DNA of 64,000 bases from Cycas panzhihuaensis (Eukaryota > Cycadophyta): assembly GCA_023213395.1 (NCBI GenBank), contig CM041465.1, positions 2,480,001-2,544,000 on the forward strand, given 5' to 3'. The first letter of the stretch is position 1. Each line of letters starts with the position of its first letter. Below, piece by piece: positions 24,883 to 36,102 of this stretch. Made by a program: the position numbers and the translations under genes. The notes below the pieces were generated by a model, which saw only the letters and a program-made list of their open reading frames with translations, ran no database searches and was not told the DNA's origin.

Positions 24883-25268
24883 TGTTAAAACTTTGTAATA
24901 TCTCCTTCATTACTTCTCATTTGTGTGAACTAATGTTTATAATGTATTAATAGACCTATAATATACTTTAATCATATTGGATAGTGAGGTCAATTCCACC
25001 TCTTATGCCATTAAGTTAGCTTATCCTATTACATTGTAACCTTTATAGATGGTTATAAATATTGCCCTGCATACTTATACATTTGAATGTTGATTTATGA
25101 TTAATGTGAAAGCTCTACCCGAGAGAGAACCTACGGTGTGGCAAATTCACTTGTACCTTTGCATGTTTATTTTATATATCCATTTGCTTAATATGTTGAA
25201 TATTTATCAATATTTTGATCACTATACTTAAATCAGGATATGCATATATAGATCCTATCATTTGCACA
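24883..25268 (+). repeat. 5' LTR of D (386 bp)
   Basis: It starts 'tgttaaaactttgtaatatc' and ends 'cctatcatttgcaca' just before the PBS. The start matches 63812 onward. Confidence 0.9.
25054..25062 (+). promoter_or_regulatory. TATA box in the D LTR
   Basis: The sequence tataaatat lies mid-LTR and is kept in the 3' LTR copy near 63983. It is a reasonable core promoter for the genomic RNA. Confidence 0.5.
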
Positions 25269-25280
25269 TGGTATCAGAGC
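25269..25280 (+). promoter_or_regulatory. Primer-binding site of D (initiator tRNA-Met)
   Basis: The sequence TGGTATCAGAGC directly follows the LTR and matches the standard plant copia PBS perfectly. Confidence 0.92.
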
Positions 25281-27243
25281 TTATGCATACTTGATTTTAG
25301 AGTATTTTGGTGATTTTTGGTTGATCTTGCTCCATTTCCTTTATGTTATTTAATAAATCTAAATATTTTTATAGTGCTAGAGCTTATACATAGTTGGTTA
25401 CAAGATATTTTAGCCTCTCACAGTAGATTCTAAAGCTCATTTACATCCATCTAGGTTTTTTTTTTTCAATTTTGCTAAAGAAAACATGTGAAAAATCATG
25501 TTTTTTGCTTGTTATAACTATATTGCTAATGATTTTGACTTGTTGGAGCTTCATTGGTATTTGCAGTAGCCCCATACCTATTTCCAATTATTGACGAAGG
25601 AGTTTTGAGGTAGTTTTGGGCTATATCTGGCTCTATTCTGCATTACATGGTCTACAGAGACCCCTAGAGTTTAACAGTCTTATTCTCTTAATCTAGGGTA
25701 TCATTTGTAGTGCTGTTTATTCCTGGAGCTTCATCTATGTGCTACACATACCCCCTTACCCCCAAACCCCTGTAAAATTTCATGCCATTTGGTGGCCATT
25801 TGATATAGTTTCTAAGCTCCTTAAGCTCCATGGGAGGTGCACACCTCACACGTAGGTCATGTGATCATCAAAACTAAAAAAATCATTAAAATTTTTCATA
25901 CGTTTATCATAAGGTTTAATACTTTAGTGAGATGACATTAAATCTTATTTAAATCTCACTTTAAATCTACTTTAAGCCCCTTTATTTGGTCACATTTAGC
26001 TCTCATATGACCTCATAAAGTGTAGATTTTAAATCTCATTTAGTTAGATTTGATTATTTTTTATTTTACAAAAACATTTAGCACTTTTTAATAATTCTTC
26101 AAGTCTTCTAGCCACCTAAAAGTGTCAGTAGGTGGTTATGTGGGGTTTACAAGTGACTAGGGGCCAATCTAAAGGGGGCTTAACCCTGTTTTCACTAGTT
26201 TTTTATGTATAAAAAGGTTCTTGTACTATTTTTGTGATATCTCCTCTACCATGCATTTGTTTTTCAAACTATTTAAAGCAATAGAAAGTTGATTTTGAGC
26301 TCTATAGGTTAGAATCAAATTGCGTTTGATTCAGAGCTTATTTAAAGGAGATATTTGCTACTCATTTTGACCCTCATGTTTAAGCTATTTGAGCCTCACT
26401 TTTCAAGATTTGAAGGTATTTTTTAGTTTCCTTAAGGTTCTTTTACTAGATTAGGTTGTAACTTATTATTTTTAGCTATTTAATTCTGTTTTTTAAGGCT
26501 AATTAATGTATGGTAGTGTCTCATATATAGGTGTTACTCTTGGAAGGTTGAAGAGGTTAACTCTCAAAGCTTGGCCCATCAAGAGCATTCTAAACCTACC
26601 CTTATCATTTTTAATTTACTTTATTTCCTTTTCATTTCATTTATTACTTTAAAATGAACCTTTTGTATGTAAGAAACTCACTTAAAAAATTAAATTTTCA
26701 CATTAAAAAAGATAACTCCCAAATTAAACCCCCATTTCTAGCCTTGCAAGGGGAATAATTAGAACCCCTGAAGTTACCACCATGAACATGCCCTTGGCTT
26801 ACTCATATTGTATGAGGAACTTCATTGGCTATTAGGTGTAATAGATGGTAGGATGAGGTAGACACTCTATCTGTTAGAGTTCAGAGACTAAGCTAGACCT
26901 AGGGGGTGAGTGCCTTAGTTAGTAAGTTCTCAATACTAGTTCAATCGTTTAGTATAAGACAGGCATAGGTGGGTAAACAAATTAGGGGAGTCTTAAGACC
27001 TTCTTTTCATCCCACGTACTAAGTTATATCAAGCTCTTAAGTTCATATACTAATATATCAGGTCCCTAGTTTGCTACTTATGGACAAGTGCTAGTAGATA
27101 AGATATCGACTAAGAACTTTCTTGGAGATCCTTATCTTTAAAATCCTATATTAGAAGCCATTTAGGTAGATTAGTACCTCATCACATAAAAAATTTAAAG
27201 ACATATATTCAAACATAAAATCCTTTTAAATATGGTATTACAA
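25281..27243 (+). other. Leader of D
   Basis: No coding region is supported. Two related segments beginning 'ggagcttcat' occur near 25547 and 25728, an imperfect duplication about 180 bp apart that recalls the one in the leader of A. Confidence 0.5.
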
Positions 27244-28560
27244 ATGCTTCTTTCCAACAACATCAAATCTAATGGCATTAATAACTTTATACCATGGAAA
27301 AATCAAGTAAACATTTACTCATCATGAATGAATATTGAGCCTACATCAATGGGGACATACCCATGCCTAAGCCCACTCAAGATCCTAATGATTCCACTAA
27401 AATAATTCCACTCGATCATATAGCCTTAGCAAACTTCAAAGCTGAGGATAACATAGCATTATCCTTCCTCTACTTAGCAGTTGAAGACCAAGTGAATAAA
27501 AACATCAAAATAACACAATGCTCAAATAAAGCTTGGACCATACTTTATTCCCTCTATGGGAGGAAGGATGAATTTAGGTCCTTTACCCTTAAGGATTGTT
27601 TATTTACCATACCTTTTTCTAGAAACATTACAAATTATTTGACCAAAATTAAAACCATTAGAAACCAATTGATTATCCTTAGTGAGCCACCTTTTGACTA
27701 TGATTTAATCTCAAGTATTATAAATATTCTACCCATTGAATATAACTCCTTTGTCTCCAACCTACATAATAATTATTCTATGATGGACTTCATAACCTTT
27801 GAGTGGCTCTTTCTTTAAGAGGAGAATATTCTTAATCAACTAGGGGTGACCTCAACATCTAACTCAACTCCTACCTTTACATCCTGAAACTCAGAAAATG
27901 GAAAGACTATTAATAGAGTAGACTAACAACTTAGTCAACAACTAGCCCTAACTCAATACTTAGACTCTTTCTTCATATCACAAGAGTTACATCAGTAGCC
28001 AACTCAGAAGCATCTTATTGGCACCTCCTCCTCCACCTATCCAACTCAACAGCCTTAATAGTCACAGTACTAACCATAGGGATAGTCTCAAAAGAATCAA
28101 TAGGGCAAACCAAATGTCACATACCTCTACTGTGGCAAAAGAAAACACCTAGTTGTTGAATGCAGGAGAAGATAAGATGATTTACAACTCTTACATAACT
28201 AAGGGATCCAAGCATATGGGTCATTTTATTAATAACCACCCCCCATTTATCAACAAGGAGCATCCACATACCATCAAGGAGGTCCTAGTTGTAATTAACA
28301 AAGACAAGGAGCTTCTTATCAATAAGGAGGACCATGCCCTCCTCAAGGAGCCCCTTTTCAATAATAAGGAGGCCCTTATTATCAACAAGGTGGTCCCATT
28401 CAATAATAAGGAGGTCCTTTCTACCTATAAGAGGGGCCATCATTCTAACCTCAAGGATAATTCTATTAGTAGAATTAGAATCCAAGGCCCACACAAGGAC
28501 AAAGACCTCAAAATAGGTACTAATTCTTAAATAAAAATCAAAGGAACTAATAATATAATT
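27244..28560 (+). pseudogene. gag of element D, with QGGP-type repeats
   Basis: An ATG at 27244 opens gag-like text ('INNFIPWKNQVNIY'); a frameshift then leads into the frame used from 27330 to 27818 ('AWTILYSLYGRKDEFRSF', 'IRNQLIILSEPPFDYDLISS'), a copia gag core. A zinc-knuckle relic at about 28113-28160 reads 'YLYCGKRKHLVVEC', with the first Cys and the Gly-His step changed. The same frame then encodes a repetitive '(Y/F)QQGGP' region (28235-28460) in which many CAA codons have become TAA. The longer open frame at 28153-28530 is a shadow of that repeat. Confidence 0.75.
28235..28460 (+). repeat. QGGP-coding microrepeat in D gag
   Basis: About eight units around 'caataaggaggtccc' occur every 21-30 bp. 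In the gag frame they give Gln-Gly-Gly-Pro blocks with stops in place of Gln. The stops are all TAA. Confidence 0.65.
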
Positions 28561-30090
28561 AATAACAAGATGGAAACATGGGAGATGGTCAGGACTCCTC
28601 TTCCCATAACCTATTTTTCATAGTATTATCCTCACAACTTGATAAGGTTAAATAGCTTCTTGACTCTGGTATAATAAGATACATGATAGGTTCTAAAAAG
28701 ATGTTGGAAGAGACCCAACCAATCAACACTCAAATGGTCATATTTAGGGATAACATGACTTATAATTTGACTAAAATTAGTATGGCACCAATAACATTAA
28801 AGGACTCCAACATTAGACACCATATTCTTAATATGTTCCTTGTACCTAGTATAAAGATGAACCTGCTTTCTATCAGCCAAATAGATAAGCAAAACTTAGA
28901 TGTCCTCTTTAGCCAAGGTATTTGTAGAATTATAAATCATGCTATAGGAAAACTCATGGCCATAGGACATGAATATGGTGGCATATACAAGCTAGATGAT
29001 GTTTCCCTTACTACTATTCCACAACATGAATCCTATTCCATGGCTAATATAACTCAATCTGATAAGGGAAAGGGTGTAATTAAGGAAGAGTCCCCTTGCA
29101 TACATGAACTAAGAGAATGCTCCCATTCAAAAGATGAAGTGAGTATAAATAAATCCAAAGACCACTTATGGCATCAACCTAGGTCATTTAAATATGCAAA
29201 GCTAGAACCTCATGTCTAAGCTCAAAATGGTATATGACCTACCCAAAATCAAAAGATACTGGAACATATGTGAGGCATGCCTAAAGGAAAGAAACAAAAA
29301 GAAAAACTCCCTTTCAAGAATGCATGGAGAGCTTTATAACCATTAGAGTTGGTCTACTTTGATATTTATAGCCCTATGTCCACCCAAACTCTCAATGGTG
29401 GCTGGTATTTCATCACCTTCATGGATGACTTCTTAGGGAAAGTATGGGTCTATTTCTTGAGAAATAAATAACAAGCCCTAGATACATTTAAAGAGTTTAA
29501 AGCTACTATAGAAAATAAAAGTGGGATTAGAATCAAGACCCTTAGATCTGATAATGGTGGCAAATACATTTCAAATTAGTTCAATAACTTTTGCAAAGAA
29601 CATGGCATCCAACATCAATTTTATGCTCTTCACACACCCCAATAAAATGGTGTAGCTGAAAGGATGAATTAAACTTTGATCAATAAAGAAAAAACCATGC
29701 TCAGTGCTACCAACCTTACCACTAGATTTTGAGTTGATGCCATTTCTACTACTACTTACCTAACCAACATAAGTCTCATAGTTATGGTTATGAACATTAC
29801 TCTCGAAGAAGCTTAGTCAGGTCAAAAACCATTTATAGATCACTTGAGGATCTTTGGATGCATAATATACAAATATGTCCTAAACGATAACATAAAGAAG
29901 ATTGATGATAAGAGCCTTAAGTACATCTTCCTTGGCTATATACCTAGTTATTAAGCTTATAAAGCTGGTAACCAAGCTTACATGAAACAGGATGCAATCT
30001 TTGTAGAAGAACCATAGGAATTGATCACTACTTAACCTCAAATTATAGTAGAAGATGAAGTTGGTATGTCATAAGTGGCCCTTAAAATAA
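28561..30090 (+). pseudogene. Protease and integrase of element D
   Basis: The protease motif 'LLDSGIIRYM' lies at about 28660-28690, preceded by a stop where Trp is usual. The pre-integrase zinc region starts 'LWHQ' (29168) and includes 'CEACLKGK'. The integrase core keeps all three acidic residues: 'VYFDIYSPM' (about 29358), 'RSDNGGKY' (about 29545) and 'NGVAERMN' (about 29650). The C-terminal '(F)LGYIPSY' and 'DAIFVEEP' follow. Gln-to-stop changes, for example in 'TPQ*NG', break it, so it is not translatable although the catalytic site survives on paper. Confidence 0.85.
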
Positions 30091-30694
30091 ACTTTAGAGC
30101 CACTTATACTAGCTTACTCTTACACTCCTATTCCATCATCAGTTCCATCAGCGTCTTTGTAATCCACTCAAGCAAGCATAACTTTGCCTCCTATTTCAAT
30201 TGATGACCTTTAGGTGGAAGCACCAACTTTCAACCATCTTCTAAGTAGGTATAATAGCTTTTAAAGGATGCTTCTCCTCCTCCCATACCTATAAAGATCC
30301 CTTCTAAGATGAGACACTCTACAAACTTTTCCCTCATGGCACATGTCCATGAAACTCCAGAGCCTTCCATATTTGAGAAGGTAGTCAAAGACCAAATATA
30401 GAAAGTAGATATGGATGAAGAGATGAATTTTATCTTAAAAAGTGACACTTGGGAGCTAACTAAGTTACCACCTAGGAAGAAATCAATTGCCTATAGATAG
30501 ATATACAAGATAAAGTTCTATGCAGATGGTAATGTAGAGCATCATAAAGCTTGCCTTGTTGTAAAAGGATTCAAATAACAAGAAGGAATTGACTATGATG
30601 AGGCCCTTGCTATGGTAGCCAACATGACCACATTCCATTTGGTTATATACTTAGCAGCCCAATTTAGATGGACTATTTACCAAATGGATGTGAA
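30091..30694 (+). pseudogene. Reverse transcriptase of D, N-terminal part
   Basis: The frame contains 'MDEEMNFILKSDTWELTKLP', 'HHKACLVVKGFK' and 'WTIYQMDVK', the start of the copia RT. It stops where element E is inserted, between the Asp-Val-Lys motif and the next strand of the fold. The remaining half is 32 kb away at 62607. Confidence 0.88.
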
Positions 30695-30699
30695 AAGTT
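30695..30699. repeat. Target-site duplication of E, left copy (decayed)
   Basis: The bases aagtt stand against gagtg at 62602-62606. The uninterrupted D frame needs aagtg at this site, so each copy appears to carry one change. Confidence 0.6.
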
Positions 30700-33619
30700 T
30701 GGAATTACATCTTTGGGGATGGTAACTGCACTTGGCAAAGATTGGGGTAATCAACGATAAATACTGGAATAAGAATACAATCCTACAAGTGGAAGAAACA
30801 CCCACACAGGGTGTTTGTGCATCAGAACATAGGTTTGAAACTCATGAATGGTGCACTGGTTCCTCAAGGTGGTTTAGGCTCTTGGATTGAAGTGCAAGAT
30901 ACACATAAGGTATCTTAGATAACCCCAGAAGACAAGGTCCCCCCGTCCTTGGATGGCCGAAAGAAAAGAGGGAGACCCACGGAGAAAGGGGATTCCTATG
31001 GGAAAGGAATGCAACGCAAGTGCAATGCATGAAGATGAATGGTATGAAGTATGAGATAAAGTGCAAGTGAGCCTCTCTAGATCAATAAACCTAAGGTGGG
31101 TCTAAGAGAGAAGAAATGATAGAAAAAATGAGGCCTTACCGCTATGTAGACAAAGGGGTGACAAGAGTGCTATTGTATATTTCCACAATAGAAAGAAATA
31201 TAAAATATGCTCCCTCTCTTTCTTTTCCTTTTCATCAAGAAAAGACAGAAAAATGTTTTATGCAAACTCAAACATATGCACTAAGATGATATAAAGCTAA
31301 GGGATGTTTACATTTAGGTAACAGGAGGGGGAAGTATAATTCCTATGATGTGCTCTTTCCTATAAAAGCACTCATGTAATATGCGTGTGCAGATGAATAC
31401 GCGTAGATCAATTTACTATCATTTTCTTTATGTGTGATTTATCATGCAAGGCGATATGCTTAATAAAGGTAAAAGGAGAAAGGACTATGTGAAAGAAGGG
31501 AGTGCGTACCCGAAAAGTCCTGTGGCCGAAGGGGATGCTTTGCTCATGTGTCATGTATGTCTCCTTGTCCTCGCTCAATCATGCAACCATTGTTGAGAGG
31601 TGGTGATGAAGTGGGGCTTCCTTACCTTCCTCGTATAAAAAGAGAAACAAAAAGGAAAGGACAAGAGGAAGCAAAATAACTATGCAAGGAAGAAAACAGA
31701 AAAGAAAGAAAGCAGGGACTTACCTGGATTAGAACTCTTCTTTCTCCTTATAAGTGTTGCGAAGAAACCTGTAACCATAAAGGTCTTTGCCCTTCCCAAA
31801 GGGACTGCCAGGATACAAACCCAATATATATGCAATAATATAAAAGTAAAGTGCTGAAATATAATGCTTTAGGTTAGTTAGTCTACTACAAAAAATAACT
31901 CTGCAAATCCTCAAGGAAAAGACCAACGCATGCCAAGTAAGGGGAGGTTAGCCTCGAAATGGATAACTGTCTAGCAAATAAACCTCCATGCTACCCTTAG
32001 GTGTAGGGTACAATAGATTATGATAGCCTATTAGCAATAGACAGGACAGAAAATAAATATTGTAATGTTTACAGAAGTGGCCTATGTTGCAAGTATGTTA
32101 GGGGCAGCAAATTGCAACATGGGTTATACCACGGCTCGGGGTGAGTATTGGATACCATTTGGGGGATGGAAGAGCTACCCCAAAAGTGGTGTGCATACCT
32201 AGAATTAGCGTGGCAAGGGCTGTACACATTGATATCGAGTGCAGGCCTAACCCCAAGGACTCCCGGGTGACCCAAGAAAGGCACAGGTGAAGGAGAGGAA
32301 GGAGGAGAAGGGGTTTGCCCTTGAGGAGCAGGCCTAGTGGGTACGGATCCCACCTTGGCTCCTTTCACTTGCTCCTTATGAACCCTCTCCCATAGCCTTC
32401 TTGGAAAAAACCAAAGGAGGATGGGTATATCAGGATGGCAAGGAAGTGGAAAATGGAAGAATTCTGCTCTATGCAGCAAAAACACAAGGAAAGGAATGAT
32501 ATACTTAAAGAACTAACTTTTTGTAAGACAAACCTAAGGTAAAAATATGGAACAATAATGGGAAGTACCTATTGGGCTATGTGAAAGGCAGATCTACCCC
32601 TGTAGATAGTAGAAAATGGTAGATTTGGAGTGCTTACATGGTATCCCTTAGAATGGTATTGCAGGAGAAACACACTTGCTGAAGGCTGTAGGAAGAGCAT
32701 GGAGGCCACACTTGGGCATGGATCCTTGCTTAGAGGCATTAGTTAATGATCTTGTTGGCATGAACTAGTGTTGCAATAGGCGAATCTTAGGCTGGTACAT
32801 CAGAATCTTAGGTGTTGCAAGCATTTTTGCATAGTGTTCCTATGAGAAAGAGAGAAGAGAGTAAGAGGAAGTAGTAGAAGAGATGGAAAATGAAATTGTT
32901 TTGGGCTTTATACTGAACCCTAGCCCTAATTGAGTGATTAAGGTTATGTTGGGGCTTAGTTGGCAACTAATCCATGTGGCAATTCCATGAAAAAATTGAG
33001 AATTGCCACAACAGATTAAAAAAATAGAGGTAAATAGTCACACCATGGCAAACCTCGCGGTACCGCTAAGTTTGTAGTGGTACGGGACCAGAATGCAATA
33101 AAAAGAAAGATAGGGGTCCTGGGAGCCATAAAAGAGGATACTCTAGGCTTAGGAAGGGCCGACCCTTCTTTCAAGGTGGCTGGGACTAGTCCAAGTAAGC
33201 CAATCGGCTAGACCAGATAGGGTATCCAGAGGTAGGCTTCCCATAAATGCTATGGAAGGGCACTAAAATACCCACCACTCCTAGAGAAAAGCTAGGGATT
33301 GTGATAGGTGACAAGGGTGTGAGCGGATCACACAAGTTGGTTGAAGCTTGAGGCAATGTGGAGGTGATGCAGAGGGTTGTAGAGCACCATAGGGATGCAT
33401 GTCTCCTAAAGGAGCATGTCCCGTGGGTCATCATAGGCTAGGGACATGCGACATGATCAAGCAAGATGCATAATCAATCATAAAAATGAGCCAATCAATC
33501 ATGCAATTCAAACAATGCTTCAATCTATAATCTCTGAAGTGACTAAGATGGGAGAGAGAAGCATACCTGTGCTTACCTGAGTCAACTTATCCATACCCAT
33601 TCCCAGTAGGTGGGAAACA
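30700..33619 (-). repeat. 3' LTR of E (2,920 bp)
   Basis: It starts 'tggaattacatctttgggg' and ends 'agtaggtgggaaaca'. It aligns with the interrupted right LTR throughout; for example 'aatgctttaggttagttagt' is shared at 31864 and 46600. Open frames inside it (such as 32069-32485) are LTR sequence, not genes. A TATA-like box on the element strand (agtataaagccc) lies near 32909-32920. Confidence 0.9.
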
Positions 33620-34039
33620 CTGCCCCCTTGGCAGTAGAGCCTCACTACTCCAAAGCACAATATGATGGCGAATGTTTATAACAACATTGTTAGTAACATA
33701 TATATATATAACAATCATAATCGTGAGAAGAGCCAAGGGTGCTAGCGAGTGTCATGGCAGAACGCATGGATATGGGAATAGGAATGGAGATAACATAGGG
33801 GCTACCTATGTACCACTCTAGAGTCGACCAGGAGCTACGACGGATGAGGGGAATGCCCCGATCATAAGAGTGTAAAGGAAATATATGATGATAACAAGGG
33901 AAAGTGTGAATGAACAAACCAGGGGGTTGATATAGTTTAACCTCATTAGTGGATGGATTTCAAAGGTGCGAATGAATCACAAGGTGAAGTGCAAGATGGC
34001 CCAAGACTTGGGTACCTAGGCAACTAGACAAGTCTCTCA
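33620..34039 (-). other. Polypurine tract of E and 3' region
   Basis: The plus strand reads ctgccccctt at 33620-33629 beside the LTR, giving a purine tract on the element strand. The rest, up to the RNase H, contains a short tatatatata run near 33702 and no gene. Confidence 0.6.
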
Positions 34040-34458
34040 GGGGGGTCATCGAGAAGAGGTAGGCGACACTCAAGGATGAGGCAAACAAGGTTGTATGCCT
34101 CAATGTTGAGGGCCCGAGGGATGTGTCAGAGGTTGACAGAAAGAAAATAAGCTAATAGGGACCTATCGGTTGAGGCAAGGGTTCTCAAGTGTGGGCATCA
34201 CATCTGGTAGACCTGGGTGAGATGGGACACCACAACCTGGGAGTCGCAAAAGAGAATGATAGGTCTGTGGTGGAAACGAAGCACATTAGTAAGGGCCTCA
34301 ATAACAGCCATGTACTCAGCTTCATTATTGGTGGCCCCCGGGAGGAAGATTTCAGAATGTAGGAAATCATATCCAAAAGGATCACGAAGAATCCATGCAG
34401 TGGCAGAAGGACTGGGGTTGCCACGGCTTCCACCATCAGTAAAGATGAGAAGTGCCAT
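34040..34458 (-). pseudogene. Second RNase H (Tat aRNase H) of element E
   Basis: The frame from 34458 reads 'MALLIFTDGGSRGNPSPS', 'ATNNEAEYMAVIEALTNVL', 'IILFCDSQVVVSHL' and, after a stop near 34200, 'HIPRALNIEAYNLVCLILE'. The first three acidic sites (D, E, D) are intact; the last, normally Asp, is Tyr. It is separate from the RT-linked RNase H at 39960-40255. This arrangement, with an extra captured RNase H downstream of integrase, is a mark of Tat-type gypsy elements. It would help remove RNA during reverse transcription. It is close to the copy in G. Confidence 0.85.
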
Positions 34459-35016
34459 GGATAAAAAAGAAAGTGTCTTAGTAAATGAAATGTGACAAAG
34501 TTAGTGGTGTCAAGGGGACATGATGATATAGAGTAACTGTGGGAGACTCAAATAGTTAGCGATGATGGTCGTGAAGGGCAGAGGATCTAGTAATGGGGCT
34601 ACCCGAGGGCAGAGTAGACTATCTAGCTGACGGGAAATAATAGGTGGTGAAAAGGCCACTTTGTGGTGCCAAAGGTTACTTAAGGAAGCAGAAAGCAGTC
34701 CCGGATGGAGGAGATGCTCCCTTTGGGGACCTCAAAAGTGCGAACGGGCAACAAAAATAGGTCAAAGATGGCAAAATGAGCCAAATAAGTATAAACTTAG
34801 GTATACATGGAGGTGGCACGTAAAACGAGATAGAAGGGGCCTCACAGAAGCAGGCAAACAAGCACCATAAATACACCTATAAAGATGAGCGAAATAGGGC
34901 CTATGAAGGTAAAATAAGAGTCTGGGCTAGAAGGTAATGATGATCAGGGATGCAAGATGACCCCAAGGGCTATCACGGTAATAAAAATGGAAGGAGTGCC
35001 TGTCGGGGCCCTTGCC

Positions 35017-35025
35017 TATATAAGG
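35017..35025 (+). promoter_or_regulatory. TATA box for the antisense gene
   Basis: The sequence tatataagg, preceded by GC-rich text, is a strong plant TATA box on the strand opposite to E's own genes. A start would be expected near 35050. Confidence 0.55.
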
Positions 35026-35450
35026 AAACTCGATGAAAATAGAATTCATTTTCACGGGCTCTCGAACGATTCAGAGCCCTCTCCCTTACACTGCGGAGTG
35101 CTACCCGATTTCAGAGATGTGCAAGAGGAGATCAGACCGTTGGATTAGGGTGAGAGGATAGCCAACAGGATTAGGACGACAAGATGGTGATCACGAGGCC
35201 AGATCCAGTGAGTGGATCACTCATTCCCTAGCCCATTTCCCATTTTGAATTTAGTTACTTTTTATTAGTTTTTGAGGTAGTTTTGGCCCCTTAAGGACAA
35301 ATAGTAATCTCCTGGAGTCTGAATTAGACCCAACGAGAAGGGGGACTGGGGCATTAGGCAGCCCTGGTCCTAGCAGGCTAGAGTAAGGCCTACCTTTGGA
35401 AGAATTTTGGGTTTTTTTGGGCAGAAAATCCCCCTTTTGGGGGGGTGATG

Positions 35451-35558
35451 TTCGCACCACGATGAAGATCGTGGTATCATGGTCTTTGCCATTGGGCCTT
35501 GATCGGAGCAGGACCCTAGGTAAACTCCATGATACCATGGAATTTAGCACGGTGCGAA
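35451..35558. repeat. Nested inverted repeats in the leader
   Basis: Arms of 32 bp at 35451-35482 and 35527-35558 share their ends (ttcgcacc and tggtatcatgg in opposite orientation). The first arm itself holds a perfect 8-bp hairpin (accacgat/atcgtggt, loop gaag, 35456-35475). A C5/G hairpin lies just before it, near 35430-35446. Confidence 0.7.
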
Positions 35559-36024
35559 GCCAGAATGGCTGAAAAAATAAAAGATGGCCTAAAGGAGAGC
35601 CAAATCTTGATCTGAGAGGAGGGAGAGGTAGTCATAAGGGCCAGTAGATGGACTTAGACAGGTTCTAACTGGTTTTTGGGGGATTTTACAGGCAATTATC
35701 GCAGTAGAGAACTATAAAAATATTGGGATGGCAATGTTGAGCTTTGTGGAGATGATGTCCCGTGGGGACAAGCAGGTTTTAGCGAGATGTGGCCTACTAA
35801 AGGTCACAAGAATGCCATAGTATGTATTAGATCAACGGCTCCTGGTAGATATAGTCTCGCACTGGGACATGCAGAGGCACGTATTCTACCTCCCCCAAGT
35901 GGGGGACGTTACAATCATGCCAGGGGATATTAGGAGGATCCTCGAGGTACCAACAACGGGATGACCAGCATTACTAGGGGCACTGCCTAGCAATGAGGTA
36001 GCACACAGGGATGCAATGACATTC

Positions 36025-36102
36025 TTTACAGGACAGGACATGTGGGAGAGAAGAGGGATACCATTTACAGAACAAGACATGTGGGAGAGGAGAGAGATAC
36101 CC
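36025..36102 (+). repeat. 39-bp tandem duplication inside the accessory ORF
   Basis: Two 39-bp units (36025-36063 and 36064-36102) each encode 'F-T-x-Q-D-M-W-E-R-R-x-I-P'. The duplication keeps the frame. Confidence 0.8.

Larger units (their letters stand above)
34459..35640 (+). promoter_or_regulatory. Promoter and leader region of the antisense gene
   Basis: No coding frame is sustained. On the plus strand it holds a TATA box (35017-35025), 'agaccgttggatt' (about 35135-35147), and two inverted repeats at 35430-35558. These precede the accessory ORF that starts near 35641-35728, so I read this as its promoter and 5' leader. The assignment is by inference. Confidence 0.5.

Noticed and set aside
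28153-28530. A 125-codon open frame in D
   Set aside because: It is out of frame with gag and protease on both sides; its text is the shadow of the QGGP repeat.
32069-32485. A 138-codon Pro/Ser-rich frame on the minus strand
   Set aside because: It lies wholly inside the LTR of E, and the matching segment of the other LTR (46800-47200) does not keep it open.
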